Source: Pseudomonadota bacterium
GTDB lineage: Bacteria > Pseudomonadota > Alphaproteobacteria > Acetobacterales > Acetobacteraceae
NCBI GenBank assembly: GCA_021805545.1
Contig: JAJZFB010000090.1
Coordinates: 1-44,496, forward strand
Length of the DNA stretch: 44,496 bases
Reading direction: 5' to 3'
The notes beneath the pieces were generated by a model. The model was not told where the DNA came from and made no database searches. It saw only the letters and a program-made list of their open reading frames with translations. Positions 25,681 to 39,003 of the stretch are shown here, piece after piece. The first letter of the stretch is position 1; the number at the start of each line of letters is the position of its first letter. The position numbers were made by a program, and so were the translations under genes.

Positions 25681-27780
25681 ATGTCGCTAACGGTCAATGT
25701 TGTGGGGGGAACATTCAACACCCAGCCAGAAACGATTACCCCGGGCAGTTTTGCCATTGGCCTGAACGTCAGCGGAATGGAATATGGCGGTGCCGGGGCT
25801 GTCGCCAACTACAATTATGTCGTTCCAACGCTCAGCGAGCTGCAATATTATCACTCCCAGGGGCAAAATCTCATCCGTTTGCCAATTTCCTGGACGACCT
25901 TGCAGCCCGCTCTCAACGGACCACTGGATGCGCCGTATCTTACGAATATCGAAAATGTCGTCAGTAACGCTGCATCACTTGGCATGAAGGTGATTATCGA
26001 CCTGCATGATTACGGTGCCTATAATGGCAACGATATTGGCGGCGGGGCGGTTACAGATGCCGATTTTGCTGGTTTCTGGAAACAATTAGCCGGTGCGTTA
26101 GCTGGCAAGCCCGGTGTTGGCGGCTACGATTTGATGAATGAGCCGAACAATATGCCCAGCGCCACGGCATGGACAAGTGCTGCCCAGGCCGCCATTACGG
26201 CAATACGGACCGTCGATATGTCCACGCCGATTTATGTCGAGGGCAATCACTGGGCCAATTCCTATGATTGGAGTCAGGTTAATCCAGGCTTTACGACGCT
26301 GTATGATCCAGCGAATAATCTGATTTTCGAAGCGCATGTTTATCTCGACAGCAATGATAGCGGCACGAATTTCGATTGGGCGCAGCAGGCAAGCCTGGGT
26401 GTAACAACGGATACAGGTGTGCAGCGCCTGCAGAATTTTGTTACCTGGCTGCAGCAGAATCATCTGAAGGGAATGGTCGGCGAGGTTGGTGTTGGCAACA
26501 ATAATTCAGATTGGCTCACGGCCCTCGACAACACGCTGGCCTATGCGAAAGCAAATAATCTCGAAACAACCTACTGGGCAGCCGGGCCATGGTGGGGCAG
26601 CTACCCAATGTCTGTGGAACCGCAAGGCGGTGTAAGTGCGCCGCAGATGGCGGTGCTTGATAAATATAGCGGCAATTACCCCACAGTTTCCACCGCCACG
26701 CTAACAGGCACAGCCGCTGCCGGGTCGGCTGTTTATTTGAGCGAGAATGATGTGCTTCTGGCCACAACAACGGCAAATTCCGCGGGTGATTGGTCTTACA
26801 CGCTAACGGGTTTGCGTAATGGTGTTCATGTCATCGTCGCGGGCAACACACCGCCAGGCGTAGATGGAACCATAAGCGCGACAGTGTTCAACCTGGCTTC
26901 TGGCCAGCAGCAGGATCCTCTCTGCTTTACGCCCGGCACACGGATTCTCACTCCGCTGGGAGAAATGGCGGTTGAAAAGCTGAAGATTGGCGATAAAGTC
27001 AGAACGCTGCACGGCGGAGACCATAAGATTAAATGGATCGGGCGCAGTGATTATGCAGGTCATTTCATCAAAGGCCATGTATTGAGGTTGCCTGTATGCA
27101 TCGCTAGAGATGCGATTGCCGATGGCGTTCCGGCGCGTGATCTCACAGTCTCTCCCGGGCATGGACTCTATATCGACGGCGTGCTGGTGCCTGCGTGGCG
27201 GCTTGTTAATGGCGCAACAATAACCCAGGCGCAGAGCGTGGAGTCCGTAACCTATATTCACCTGGAGCTGGAGGAACACGAAATTCTGTTGTCTGAAGGT
27301 TGCCCCACCGAGAGTTTCCTGGATATTGGCAACCGCCACCAGTTTCATAATGCGCCGCAATTATCCGGTGTGGCGGAGCACACATATCCATGTGTACCCC
27401 GCGCGGAGGAAGGGTTTTTGCTGCAAGCCATTCAGCACCGGTTGATGTGCCGGGCCGGACTCGCCATAGCGCGGGAGTTTGCGGGGCCGTTGCGGGGGTA
27501 TGTTGATGCCGCGGGGCCGGATTGGGTGCAGGGCTGGGCGCAGTGCAGCAAGGCCCCGGATACACCCGTCAGCGTGGATGTAATTGTGGGCGGCCGCCGC
27601 GTTATGCGCTTGCTGGCAAATGCTTACCGTGCCGATTTGCGTGAGGCGGGCTTGGGGAGCGGCTGTTGCGCATTCTCGGCCCGGCTGCCAGAGGGTGTTT
27701 CCGGCAGGGTGGAGGTACGGCGCTCCATTGACCAGGCATTATTGCCGGAAACGCCGAGACTGCTTGCGCTGGCTGGGTAG
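25681..27780 (+). CDS. GH5 glycosidase (endoglucanase-like) fused to a Hint domain and a C-terminal GWA-type module
   Basis: 699 aa from ATG 25681 (GAGGAA upstream). Residues ~20-330 are a glycoside hydrolase family 5 barrel with the acid/base Glu in YDLMNEPN, the nucleophile in GMVGEVGVG, and WAAGPWWGSY. A beta-rich linker follows. From Cys415 (LCFTPGTRILTPLGEMAVEKL) a Hint domain of the Hint_2 type runs to about 560, with the TVSPGHGLYIDG block. The last ~95 residues carry GYVDAAG...VQGWAQCSKAP...ANAYRADLREAGLG, a module I associate with Rhodospirillales surface and glycosyltransferase proteins. There is no N-terminal signal peptide, so export would be by another route such as type I. The Hint part may cleave or cross-link the enzyme. 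Monocistronic. Confidence 0.88.
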   Translation: MSLTVNVVGGTFNTQPETITPGSFAIGLNVSGMEYGGAGAVANYNYVVPTLSELQYYHSQGQNLIRLPISWTTLQPALNGPLDAPYLTNIENVVSNAASLGMKVIIDLHDYGAYNGNDIGGGAVTDADFAGFWKQLAGALAGKPGVGGYDLMNEPNNMPSATAWTSAAQAAITAIRTVDMSTPIYVEGNHWANSYDWSQVNPGFTTLYDPANNLIFEAHVYLDSNDSGTNFDWAQQASLGVTTDTGVQRLQNFVTWLQQNHLKGMVGEVGVGNNNSDWLTALDNTLAYAKANNLETTYWAAGPWWGSYPMSVEPQGGVSAPQMAVLDKYSGNYPTVSTATLTGTAAAGSAVYLSENDVLLATTTANSAGDWSYTLTGLRNGVHVIVAGNTPPGVDGTISATVFNLASGQQQDPLCFTPGTRILTPLGEMAVEKLKIGDKVRTLHGGDHKIKWIGRSDYAGHFIKGHVLRLPVCIARDAIADGVPARDLTVSPGHGLYIDGVLVPAWRLVNGATITQAQSVESVTYIHLELEEHEILLSEGCPTESFLDIGNRHQFHNAPQLSGVAEHTYPCVPRAEEGFLLQAIQHRLMCRAGLAIAREFAGPLRGYVDAAGPDWVQGWAQCSKAPDTPVSVDVIVGGRRVMRLLANAYRADLREAGLGSGCCAFSARLPEGVSGRVEVRRSIDQALLPETPRLLALAG

Positions 27781-27983
27781 TTTACGCCCCTGGCCAGGCC
27801 CGTCTGGTTGGTGGCTGTGCCGGGAAAATGGCGTGGCGCGCGCCGTGCCGTTACAGCCCAACCTTGGGGCTCGTGGAATTTTTGATGAATCAATTTTTAA
27901 TTGCAAAAATGGCGTAAGGTATCAGTCAAAAAATAACCGGCGTTAAGCATTTGCTTTATGCCGCAACACCCCATATCCTGGCG

Positions 27984-27998
27984 GAACATTGCAGGAAC
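27984..27998 (+). promoter_or_regulatory. LexA (SOS) box, alphaproteobacterial direct-repeat type
   Basis: GAAC-ATTGCAG-GAAC, a perfect GAAC-N7-GAAC (the reverse of GTTC-N7-GTTC). It lies 14 bases before the uvrA ATG, a position suited to repression by LexA. A frame start at 27958 would place the box inside the coding region, supporting the start at 28012. Confidence 0.8.
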
Positions 27999-28011
27999 AT
28001 TTGAGGCGGAT

Positions 28012-30866
<2,855 letters not shown>

Positions 30867-30870
<4 letters not shown>

Positions 30871-31583
30871 TAACGCTGCGCCGGGGCATTGGCACCATCA
30901 TCGCCCGTTTCCTCACCCAAGAGGTTGAGGTGGAGCCAGCCCTGCCGTTGAACCTCAGCACCCTTACGCAGTTGCTGCACACGGGCGATGTTATTCTCGT
31001 GGAAGGGCATTTCCGCATCTCTTCCGTCATAAAATACCTCACCCAATCCACATGGTCCCACGCCGCGCTTTATGTTGGCGGCGGTACGTGCATCGAGGCT
31101 GATATTCTCGCAGGCGTGCAGCGCTTCCCGTTAAGCGAGTTGACCCCCTACCGCATCCGCATCTGCCGCCCCATCAGCCTTACGCCGGAGGACACTGAGC
31201 GCGTCATCGCCCACGCCGTCTCGCGCCTTGGCGCCAGATACGATTTGCAGCATGTCTTCGACCTCGCGCGTTACCTCGTGCCGCTGCCCATGCCGCGCAG
31301 TTGGCGCCGCCGCGCCATCGCGCTAGGCTCGTCGGACCCCACGCGCGCCATCTGCTCCACCCTCATCGCGGAATCCTTCCAGGCGGCGGGCTATCCCATA
31401 CTGCCCGAAATCCCGCCTTTGCCACATGATATTGCGACAGGGCGTTCCGTTTTGGAAATTTACCACATCCACAATACCGGCCTCTTCACCCCGCGCGATT
31501 TCGACCTCTCCCCCTTCTTCCACGTTATCAAGCCAGACATGCCGCGCCCCTTCGACCATCACAATCTCGTCTGGGTTCCATGA
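30867..31583 (+). CDS. YiiX/YebB-like permuted NlpC/P60 family cysteine peptidase
   Basis: 238 aa. The circularly permuted papain-like order is apparent: GDVILVEG, then [15 protein letters not shown] with the catalytic His, then [15 protein letters not shown] with the catalytic Cys near residue 163. Members act on peptide or amide bonds, some on lipids or cell-wall peptides. No signal peptide is obvious. It is translationally coupled to uvrA (ATGA) and to the DUF2459 gene after it (ATGA). Why a peptidase of this kind shares the SOS-controlled transcript is unknown; co-expression after DNA damage is inference. Confidence 0.75.
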
Positions 31584-32221
31584 GGGCGTGGCTTGCCCTT
31601 TGCCTGCTGCTTACCGCTTGCGCCACGCCTACACCGCAGCCTGTGCCGCGCGGCCCTATCGCTATCGCCGTCGCCCAGCGCGGCTGGCATACGGAAATCG
31701 GCATTCCCGCCTCATCTCTCACCGGCCCGCTCAGCCATCTTGGCCCCGCCAGCCTGCACCGCGCTTACCTGCTCATCGGCTATGGCGCGCGCAATTTCTT
31801 CACCAACCCTAAAGCCGGCGCCGGCACAGCGTTCGAGGCCCTGTTCCCCGGCCCGGCTGCCATAAACCTCGCCGCCTTCAACAATCTGGATGATGCGTCA
31901 GACGGCCACATAGTCTGGCTCTACGTCACACAGGAGGACATCAACCAGATGCTTGCCTTCATCTGGTCCTCCATGCCGCATACGGGCGCCGTGCCGAAGT
32001 CCATCGTCACCGTCAATAATGCCAGTATGTTCTACACGGCCAAGCCCGATTACGATGCACTCTACAACTGCAACAACTGGGCCGTGGACGCATTGCGCGC
32101 CGCCGGCCTGCCCTTCAGCAACGCGGGCGTGCATTTCTCGTCAGACGTTCAGGCGGAAGCCAGGCGCATCGCCAGGGCGCAGCGTTATTCGCATATGCTC
32201 CCGGGCTTCACCTCGCCATAA
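31580..32221 (+). CDS. DUF2459 (TIGR02117) family lipoprotein
   Basis: 213 aa. A lipoprotein signal is clear: WLALCLLLTAC with the lipobox LTAC, so it should be anchored in a membrane facing the periplasm. The DUF2459 signatures are QRGWHTEIGIP, IGYGARNFFTNP and YNCNNWAVDALRAAGLP; the His, and the Asn/Cys region suggest a papain-like fold related to NlpC/P60, but the function is not known. It is third in the uvrA operon, following another permuted papain-like protein, which may mean the two work together. Its 3' end overlaps the convergent coq10-like gene by 37 bases. Confidence 0.75.
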   Translation: MRAWLALCLLLTACATPTPQPVPRGPIAIAVAQRGWHTEIGIPASSLTGPLSHLGPASLHRAYLLIGYGARNFFTNPKAGAGTAFEALFPGPAAINLAAFNNLDDASDGHIVWLYVTQEDINQMLAFIWSSMPHTGAVPKSIVTVNNASMFYTAKPDYDALYNCNNWAVDALRAAGLPFSNAGVHFSSDVQAEARRIARAQRYSHMLPGFTSP

Positions 32222-32658
32222 ACCTTGGCCGCGCGTTTCAAAAACGCCCCCACCATAACATGCACAGCCTCGCCGAACACCGCCCCTATGGCTTTTTGCA
32301 GCACAATATTGCGGAATTCGAAATCGACGAAGAAATCCACCGCACTGCCTTGTTCCTGTGGCGCGAACATCCAGCTATTTTTCAGGTATTTGAAAGGCCC
32401 GTTCTCGTACGAAACCAGAATCGAGCACGGCCCATTCTCCCCCTCCGGCGGGTTCAGCGTCACCCGGCTGGTAAAAGTCTCGCGGAATACCTTGAACCCG
32501 ATCGTGAGGTCCGCCACCATCTCCCGCCCGTCATTCTTGCGCACGCGCGCGCCCACGCACCAGGGCAGAAAGCGCGGATACGCCCCCACATCCGCCACCA
32601 AAGCATAGAGCTGCGATGTGCTGAACGGCACAATCCGCTGCTCTACATGCTTGGGCAT
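32185..32658 (-). CDS. Coq10/RatA family START-domain protein (ubiquinone-binding)
   Basis: 157 aa. The polyketide-cyclase/START-like fold is indicated by the RIVPFSTSQLYALVADVGAYPRFLPWC opening, VADLTIGFKVFRETFTSRV and FVDFEFRNIVLQKAIGAVF, a pattern found throughout the Coq10/RatA group. In alphaproteobacteria it usually follows lipA, as here (gap 3 bp), and is thought to bind ubiquinone and help respiration; a RatA-type toxin role is less likely in this context. It is the last gene of the long pdh-lpd-lipA run and overlaps the convergent lipoprotein gene at its 3' end. Confidence 0.88.
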   Translation of the reverse strand: MPKHVEQRIVPFSTSQLYALVADVGAYPRFLPWCVGARVRKNDGREMVADLTIGFKVFRETFTSRVTLNPPEGENGPCSILVSYENGPFKYLKNSWMFAPQEQGSAVDFFVDFEFRNIVLQKAIGAVFGEAVHVMVGAFLKRAAKVYGEVKPGSICE

Positions 32659-32661
32659 GGT

Positions 32662-33615
32662 TCAGGCCGCCAGTTTTTTGGCCCGCGCCGCGCGCAAAGC
32701 CGCGAAATCTGCATCGGCATGGTAGCTGGAGCGCGTAAGCGGCGTGGCGGAAACCTGCAGGAAGCCCTTGGCCCGTGCCATGGAGGCCAGTTCCTCGAAT
32801 TCCTCGGGCGTCACAAACCGGTCCACCGCCGCGTGCTTTACGGAAGGCTGCAAATACTGCCCGATGGTGATGAAATCCACATCGGCAATGCGCAGATCAT
32901 CCATCACCTGGCCAATCTCCGCCTTGGTTTCGCCCAGGCCCACCATCAGGCCCGATTTGGTGAATATGGACGGGTCCACCTGCTTCACCCGGTCCAGCAG
33001 CCGCAGGCTCTGATAATAGCGTGCCCCTGGCCGGATGGTGGGGTAAAGCCGCGGCACGGTTTCCAGATTATGGTTGAACACATCAGGCCTTGCCGCCGCC
33101 ACATGCTCACCCGCGCCCGGCTTGCGTAAAAAATCCGGCGTCAGAATCTCAATCGTCGTCTGTGGTGCCGCTGCCCGCACGGCCTCTATCACCGCCACAA
33201 AATGCGCGGCTCCGCCATCCGCCACATCGTCGCGGTCCACCGAGGTAATCACCACATGCCGCAGCCCCAGCGTGGCCACGGCCTCCGCCACGCGCCGCGG
33301 CTCATCTGCATCCAGCGGTGCTGGCACGCCGGTGGAAACGTTGCAGAACGCACAGCCCCGTGTGCAGATCTCACCCATAATCATCATGGTGGCGTGCTTT
33401 TGCGACCAGCATTCCCCAATATTCGGGCAGCTCGCCTCCTCGCACACGGTGGAGAGGTTTTTCTCCCGCATCAGCGCCTGCGTCTCACGGTAGGTAGCGC
33501 TCGTTGGCGCCTTCACCCGTATCCAGCTTGGCTTGCGCTGGATGGGGTGATCCGGCCGTCCGGCTTTTTCCGGGTGGCGGATACGGTGGTCAATCTCTAT
33601 GCGGGTGCTGCTCAT
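32662..33615 (-). CDS. lipA: Lipoyl synthase
   Basis: 317 aa. A radical-SAM enzyme that inserts two sulfurs into octanoyl groups on lipoyl domains. The auxiliary cluster cysteines are in [12 protein letters not shown], the radical-SAM CxxxCxxC is CTRGCAFC, and the C-terminal serine ligand is in RSSYHAD. Its targets, the lipoyl domains of PdhB and PdhC, are encoded upstream in the same direction. Twenty bases separate it from the lpd stop and three from the coq10-like gene, so it belongs to the same operon. Confidence 0.98.
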   Translation of the reverse strand: MSSTRIEIDHRIRHPEKAGRPDHPIQRKPSWIRVKAPTSATYRETQALMREKNLSTVCEEASCPNIGECWSQKHATMMIMGEICTRGCAFCNVSTGVPAPLDADEPRRVAEAVATLGLRHVVITSVDRDDVADGGAAHFVAVIEAVRAAAPQTTIEILTPDFLRKPGAGEHVAAARPDVFNHNLETVPRLYPTIRPGARYYQSLRLLDRVKQVDPSIFTKSGLMVGLGETKAEIGQVMDDLRIADVDFITIGQYLQPSVKHAAVDRFVTPEEFEELASMARAKGFLQVSATPLTRSSYHADADFAALRAARAKKLAA

Positions 33616-33635
33616 TGTTTGGCTCTCATGGGCGG

Positions 33636-35030
33636 TCAGAAATGGATAACCTGGCCATAAGCGTCAAGCACGGATTCATGCATGGCTTCCGAGATGGTTG
33701 GGTGCGGGAACACGGTTTCCATCAACTCGGCCTCGGTGGTCTCTAATTGCCGTGCAATTACAAAGCCTTGGATCATCTCCGTGACTTCAGCCCCCACCAT
33801 ATGCGCACCCAGCAGCGCGCCGGTTTTGGCGTCGAATACGGTTTTTATCAACCCTTCCGGCTCGCCCAGCGCAATGGCCTTGCCATTGCCGATAAACGGG
33901 AACCGCCCAATACGCACCTCATGCCCGGCCTCCTTGGCCTTGGCCTCGGTCAGCCCCACGCTGGCCACTTGCGGGCGCGCATAGGTGCAGCCGGGTATGT
34001 TCCCGGTCTTGAAGGGGTGCGGGTTCTTGCCCGCGATATGCTCCACGCACACCACACCCTCATGGCTGGCCTTATGCGCCAGCCAGGGTGGCCCGGCCAC
34101 ATCGCCAATGGCGTACACGCCAGGTTCACCCGTGCGCCCAAACCCATCCACCACAATATGGGTGCGCTCCACCTTCACTTTGGTACCTTCCAGCCCCAGA
34201 TTCTCGACATTCCCGACAATCCCGACAGCCGAGATCACCTTCTCCACCTCAAAAACCTGCTCCTTGCCACCGGCCTCAACCGTCACCTTCACAGAGGCAG
34301 CGCCCTTCTCGGCCTTCTTCACCGTGGCGGAGGTGAGGATCTTCATCCCCTGCTTCTCGAAGCTCTTGCGCGCCAGCGCGGAAATTTCCGCATCCTCCAC
34401 GGGCAGAATCCGGTCCAGCATCTCCACCACAATCACCTCCACCCCAAGGTCGCGGTAGAAGCTGGCAAATTCGATGCCAATGGCGCCCGAGCCCATGATG
34501 AGCAGCGATTTGGGCAGCGTTTCCGGCACCATCGCCTCGAAATACGAGATGATCTGTTTGCCATCCACTTCCAGCCCCGGAATCTGCCGTGGCCGCGCGC
34601 CCGTGGCCAGAATAATATGCGGCGCCTGCAACTGCGCCACGGGCTTGCCGTCCTTGCTCACCTCCAGCCTGCCGCCGCCCGCCAGCTTGCCGTAACCGTC
34701 ATACACGGCCACCGTGTTCTTCTTCATCAGGTGCCCGATACCGCCGGAAAGCTGCTTTGCCACACCGCGCGAGCGCGCCACGATCTTCTGCAAATCCACC
34801 TGAATATTCTCGGCGGAAAACCCGTAATCCGGCAGGTGGTCCAGCATATGCTTCACCTCCGCCGAACGCAGCAGCGCCTTGGTGGGAATGCAGCCCCAGT
34901 TCAGGCAAATCCCGCCCAGATGTTTGGCTTCCACCACGGCCACTTTCAGCTTGAGCTGCGCGGCGCGGATGGCGGCCACATATCCGCCCGGTCCGCCGCC
35001 GACTATGATCACGTCGAATGTGTCTGCCAT
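33636..35030 (-). CDS. lpdA: Dihydrolipoyl dehydrogenase (E3)
   Basis: 464 aa. An FAD-binding start [15 protein letters not shown], the redox disulfide [15 protein letters not shown], a second nucleotide-binding [11 protein letters not shown], and the C-terminal HPTISEAM with the active-site His-Glu. It reoxidises dihydrolipoamide with NAD in the pyruvate dehydrogenase complex. AAGGGA precedes the ATG. A 107-bp gap with a hairpin separates it from pdhC upstream. Confidence 0.97.
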   Translation of the reverse strand: MADTFDVIIVGGGPGGYVAAIRAAQLKLKVAVVEAKHLGGICLNWGCIPTKALLRSAEVKHMLDHLPDYGFSAENIQVDLQKIVARSRGVAKQLSGGIGHLMKKNTVAVYDGYGKLAGGGRLEVSKDGKPVAQLQAPHIILATGARPRQIPGLEVDGKQIISYFEAMVPETLPKSLLIMGSGAIGIEFASFYRDLGVEVIVVEMLDRILPVEDAEISALARKSFEKQGMKILTSATVKKAEKGAASVKVTVEAGGKEQVFEVEKVISAVGIVGNVENLGLEGTKVKVERTHIVVDGFGRTGEPGVYAIGDVAGPPWLAHKASHEGVVCVEHIAGKNPHPFKTGNIPGCTYARPQVASVGLTEAKAKEAGHEVRIGRFPFIGNGKAIALGEPEGLIKTVFDAKTGALLGAHMVGAEVTEMIQGFVIARQLETTEAELMETVFPHPTISEAMHESVLDAYGQVIHF

Positions 35031-35103
35031 GGTTTTGGTCCCTTTTCCGCCGCTATTTTATAAAAAGCAGCGCCAAGCAAATTTTATCCTGTTCTACACC
35101 GTC

Positions 35104-35127
35104 ATGCCCGCGCAAGCGGGCATTTTT
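35104..35127 (+). terminator. Hairpin between pdhC and lpdA
   Basis: ATGCCCGC-gcaa-GCGGGCAT with TTTTT after it on the plus strand. On the transcribed minus strand no T-run follows, so it is more likely a processing or stabilising structure than a terminator for the pdh operon. Confidence 0.5.
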
Positions 35128-35137
35128 GGCTGTGCTG

Positions 35138-36406
35138 CTAAAGCAGCAATCCCAGCGGCTGCTCCAAAATCATCTTCAGCGTGGCCAGAAATTCCGCCCC
35201 CAGCGCCCCATCCACAACGCGGTGGTCGCAGGAGAGCGTCGCGCTCATCATCGTGGCGATGGCAAGCTGGTCGTTTTTCACCACGGCGCGCTTCTCTCCT
35301 GCGCCCACGGCCAGAATACAGGCCTGCGGCGGGTTGATGATGGCGGAGAATTCCGAAATCCCGAACATCCCCAAATTAGAAATCGAGAACCCGCCACCCT
35401 GATACTCTTCAGGCTTCAGCTTGCCCGCCTTCGCCCGCGCGCCAAGGTCTTTCATGCTGTTGGAAATCGCCGCAAGCCCCAGCGTGTCCGCCTTGCAGAT
35501 AATCGGCGTAATCAGCCCGTCTGGAATCGCCACCGCAATGGAAATATCCACGTCATCATATTGAAGAATCGCCTCGTCGGTCCAGCTTGCATTCACATTC
35601 GGATGCCGCCTCAACGCCACCGCGCAGGCTTTAATAATCAAATCATTTACCGAGAGTTTGAACGCTCCAGCACCATCTTTTGGTGCCGTGGCATTCAGCT
35701 TGGCGCGCAGTTCCAGCAGGGCATCCAGCTCTATAGTCACGGTCAGATAAAAATGCGGCACGCTCTGTTTCGATTCCAGAAGCCGCTTCGCAATCACCTT
35801 TCGCATGGAAGAATTCGGCACCTTCGTATGTGCGCCGAAAATCGCGGGCGGCTGCGCCGCGGGCTTGGGCGCGGGTGCCGCAACAGGGGCGGGGGCGGCA
35901 GCCGGTTTCGGCGCTTCGGCCTTCACCCCGTCCAAATCTGCCTTTACAATCCGCCCATTCGGGCCAGAGCCTTTCACGCGCGCCAGATCAATCCCCGCCT
36001 GTTTGGCAATACGCTTGGCCAGAGGCGAGGCAAAAATATGCTCCTCCTGGGCAGGTTGCTGTACCGCCGGCGCCACCGGCGCGGCAGCAGCCGCCGGGGC
36101 AGGGGCGGGCGCCGCCGCCACGGGGGCTGGCGCAGCCTTGGCGGGGGCGTCCACCTTCTCGCCTTTTTCAGCCGTCAGCACCCCAATCACCGCATTCACC
36201 GCCACGCCCTCGGTGCCATCCGGCACCACAATTTTGGCGAGGTAGCCTTCATCCACTGCCTCCACCTCCATGGTGGCCTTGTCGGTCTCAATCTCTGCCA
36301 GCACATCGCCGGATTTCACCTCTTCCCCCTCGGTCTTGAGCCAGCGGGCGAGCTTGCCTTCCGTCATGGTGGGCGAGAGGGCGGGCATCAGAATGTTAAT
36401 GGACAT
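35138..36406 (-). CDS. pdhC: Pyruvate dehydrogenase E2 (dihydrolipoamide acetyltransferase)
   Basis: 422 aa. One lipoyl domain at the N-terminus with the modified lysine in [12 protein letters not shown], an Ala/Pro-rich flexible linker, a peripheral subunit-binding domain (FASPLAKRIAKQAGIDL...GPNGRIVKADL), a second Ala/Pro linker, and the catalytic acyltransferase domain ending with SCDHRVVDGALGAEFL, where the His is catalytic. It moves acetyl groups to CoA and forms the core of the complex. Sixteen bases downstream of pdhB. Confidence 0.97.
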   Translation of the reverse strand: MSINILMPALSPTMTEGKLARWLKTEGEEVKSGDVLAEIETDKATMEVEAVDEGYLAKIVVPDGTEGVAVNAVIGVLTAEKGEKVDAPAKAAPAPVAAAPAPAPAAAAAPVAPAVQQPAQEEHIFASPLAKRIAKQAGIDLARVKGSGPNGRIVKADLDGVKAEAPKPAAAPAPVAAPAPKPAAQPPAIFGAHTKVPNSSMRKVIAKRLLESKQSVPHFYLTVTIELDALLELRAKLNATAPKDGAGAFKLSVNDLIIKACAVALRRHPNVNASWTDEAILQYDDVDISIAVAIPDGLITPIICKADTLGLAAISNSMKDLGARAKAGKLKPEEYQGGGFSISNLGMFGISEFSAIINPPQACILAVGAGEKRAVVKNDQLAIATMMSATLSCDHRVVDGALGAEFLATLKMILEQPLGLLL

Positions 36407-36422
36407 TGTCGCTTCCCCAGGC

Positions 36423-37751
36423 TCAAAAGAATTTCTTTACCGCCTCCACAACCCATTCGGGCTGCGGCAGCGCCAGTTTTTCCAAATTCGCCGCATAGGG
36501 CATGGGCACATCAATCCCGGCCACGCGCGCGGGCGGCGCGTCCAGCCAGTCAAAACAATGTTCCACCACCACCGCGATCATCTCAGCGCCGATACCGGCA
36601 AACGGCCAGCCCTCCTCAACGCTCACCACGCGGCTGGTCTTCTTCACACTGGTTGCAATCGTTTCAATATCAAGCGGCCTGATGGTGCGCAGATTAATCA
36701 CCTCCGCGCTCACCCCGAGCTCCGCCAGCGCATCCGCCGCCTTCATCGCCACATCCACCATGATGGAGAAGGCGATGATCGTCACATCCGTACCCTCACG
36801 CTCCACCTTGGCCTTGCCGAGCGGCAGAACGAAATCTTCTGAAACCGGGCACTCGAAGCTGTGCCCGTACAGAATCTCATTTTCCAGGAAGATCACCGGA
36901 TTCGGGTCGCGTATCGCCGCGCGCAGCAGCCCCTTGGCGTCGGCGGCACTCCATGGCGCCACCACCTTCAACCCTGGGCAATGCGCGTACCAGCTTGCAT
37001 AGCATTGGCTATGCTGCGCCCCCACGCGCGCCGCTGCCCCATTCGGGCCGCGGAACACAATCTGCGCCCCCATCTGCCCGCCAGACATATACAGCGTTTT
37101 GGCGGCGGAATTGATAATCTGGTCAACCGCCTGCATGGCGAAGTTGAAGGTCATGAATTCCACAATCGGCTTTAGCCCGTTCATCGCCGCGCCCACGGCC
37201 ATGCCGGTAAAGCCATGCTCGGTAATCGGCGTGTCGATCACCCGCTTAGGCCCGAACTCATCCAGCATACCTTGGCTTATTTTATAGGCGCCCTGGTACT
37301 GCGCAACTTCCTCGCCCATCAGGAACACATCCCCATCCGCGCGCATTTCCAGCGCCATCGCCTCGCGCAGCGCCTCGCGCACCGTCATGGGCCTGGTCTC
37401 ACCCCATCCGGCCTCGGGTATTTCCGTAACGGTTTTATGCACCGCCGCTGGCGTTGCTGGCGTTGCTGGCGCGGGCGCTGGGGCGGGGGGGTCTGGCTGG
37501 GCCGCCGGCGCATTCTCGCCACCCATGCGCGCAATCACCGTATTCACGGCCACGCCCTCCGTGCCTTCGGGCACTAGAATCTCCTCCAGCTTGCCCTCAT
37601 CAACCGCCTCCACCTCCATGGTGGCCTTGTCGGTCTCAATCTCGGCAATCACATCGCCAGATTTTATCTCATCCCCCGGCTGCTTCAGCCACTTGGCCAG
37701 TTTGCCCTCGGTCATGGTGGGAGAGAGGGCGGGCATCAGAATATCGACCAT
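36423..37751 (-). CDS. pdhB: Pyruvate dehydrogenase E1 beta with N-terminal lipoyl domain
   Basis: 442 aa. Unlike most E1 beta subunits it starts with a complete lipoyl domain ([24 protein letters not shown]), then an Ala/Pro linker, then the E1 beta transketolase fold ([49 protein letters not shown]). This fusion is typical of alphaproteobacteria. With PdhA it decarboxylates pyruvate using thiamine diphosphate. The first ~75 residues are nearly the same as the lipoyl domain of PdhC, so a duplication gave rise to both. Five bases after pdhA. Confidence 0.97.
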   Translation of the reverse strand: MVDILMPALSPTMTEGKLAKWLKQPGDEIKSGDVIAEIETDKATMEVEAVDEGKLEEILVPEGTEGVAVNTVIARMGGENAPAAQPDPPAPAPAPATPATPAAVHKTVTEIPEAGWGETRPMTVREALREAMALEMRADGDVFLMGEEVAQYQGAYKISQGMLDEFGPKRVIDTPITEHGFTGMAVGAAMNGLKPIVEFMTFNFAMQAVDQIINSAAKTLYMSGGQMGAQIVFRGPNGAAARVGAQHSQCYASWYAHCPGLKVVAPWSAADAKGLLRAAIRDPNPVIFLENEILYGHSFECPVSEDFVLPLGKAKVEREGTDVTIIAFSIMVDVAMKAADALAELGVSAEVINLRTIRPLDIETIATSVKKTSRVVSVEEGWPFAGIGAEMIAVVVEHCFDWLDAPPARVAGIDVPMPYAANLEKLALPQPEWVVEAVKKFF

Positions 37752-37756
37752 CAGGA

Positions 37757-38785
37757 TCAGCCCTCCACCAGCACGTCGGTATAAAGTTCACCCGGCTCCG
37801 GCTCGGGCGAGCTTTGCGCGAAATCCGCCGCCTCCTGCACGCGGGCCTTCACACCATCATCGATCTTCTTCAATGCGGCCTCATCCATTCCCAGTTCAAT
37901 CAGCCTGGCCTTGGCGTGGTCCAAACTGTCATGCTCGGCGCGCATTTTCTGCACCTCCTCGCGCGTGCGGTATTTGGCGGGGTCAGACATTGAATGTCCC
38001 CTGTACCGGTACGTCTTCATTTCCAGCAGAAACGGCCCCTTGCCGGCGCGGCAATGCGCCACGGCTTCCTCGCCCGCGGCCTTCACCGCCAGCACATCCA
38101 TCCCATCCACCGCCATGCTCGGCATACCCCAGGGCACGCCGTTCAGCGATAAATCCCGCGAGGCCGAGGCCCGCTCCACGCTTGTGCCCATGGCGTAACG
38201 GTTGTTTTCAATAATATAGACCACGGGCAGCTTCATGAGGTTGGAGAGGTTGAAACTCTCATAAACCTGGCCCTGGTTGGCCGCGCCCTCGCCGAAATAA
38301 GTCAGCGAAACCCGGTCATTTCCCCTGTACCAATTAGAAAACCCAAGCCCTGTGCCCAGGCTTACCTGCGCGCCCACAATGCCATGCCCTCCAAAAAACC
38401 CCTTCTCTTTGGAGAACATGTGCATCGAGCCGCCCTTGCCCTTGGAATAGCCGCCGGAGCGCCCGGTCAGCTCGGCCATCACGCCTTTCGGGTCCATGCC
38501 CGCCGCCAGCATGTGCCCATGGTCGCGGTAAGAGGTAATCACCTCGTCCCCGTCTCCGGTACAATGCTGCATCCCCACCACCACGGCCTCCTGCCCGATA
38601 TAAAGATGGCAGAACCCGGCAATCAGCCCCATGCCGTAAAGCTGCCCGGCTTTTTCCTCAAAGCGGCGGATGAGCAGCATGGTGGAGTAAGCCTTCAGCA
38701 ACTCGTCACGGTCCATCGAATCGGCGGGCTTGCGGGGTCTGCGAGATTTGTCGGGGGCGGCTGCCATGGCGCGTTGTTCCTGCAT
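37757..38785 (-). CDS. pdhA: Pyruvate dehydrogenase E1 alpha
   Basis: 342 aa. The thiamine-diphosphate motif is visible as [18 protein letters not shown] followed by IIENN, and the phosphorylation-loop-like [15 protein letters not shown] is conserved. First gene of the pdhA-pdhB-pdhC-lpdA-lipA-coq10-like operon. The first ATG (38785) lacks a clear ribosome-binding site, whereas AGGA lies about ten bases before a second ATG at 38767, so the protein may start six residues later. The 218-bp A+T-rich gap up to ftsB probably holds the operon promoter. Confidence 0.97.
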   Translation of the reverse strand: MQEQRAMAAAPDKSRRPRKPADSMDRDELLKAYSTMLLIRRFEEKAGQLYGMGLIAGFCHLYIGQEAVVVGMQHCTGDGDEVITSYRDHGHMLAAGMDPKGVMAELTGRSGGYSKGKGGSMHMFSKEKGFFGGHGIVGAQVSLGTGLGFSNWYRGNDRVSLTYFGEGAANQGQVYESFNLSNLMKLPVVYIIENNRYAMGTSVERASASRDLSLNGVPWGMPSMAVDGMDVLAVKAAGEEAVAHCRAGKGPFLLEMKTYRYRGHSMSDPAKYRTREEVQKMRAEHDSLDHAKARLIELGMDEAALKKIDDGVKARVQEAADFAQSSPEPEPGELYTDVLVEG

Positions 38786-39003
38786 GGTTATCGCGCAAAC
38801 TTTTGCCCAACACGGCGGCTCTTACAAGGGGAATTTGTTAAATCTTATATATATTACAGTGAAGTTTCAAATTAACCAAAAATAAGTTAATTTCCACTTT
38901 CTGGCGCCAGCTCAGTTCTGGGCGGCGCAATAAAATTACAAACAGCCCGCGCTGGCAGCATTCATTGTCTACATTGCGGGTAAAAATAAAATGATAATTT
39001 GAA

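Noticed and set aside
33747-35063. Long plus-strand open frame opposite lpdA
   Set aside because: Composition and lack of family motifs mark it as a shadow of lpdA, which has all E3 signatures.
35018-36682. Long plus-strand open frame opposite pdhC
   Set aside because: It is rich in Arg/His and spans intergenic sequence; pdhC on the other strand is unmistakable.
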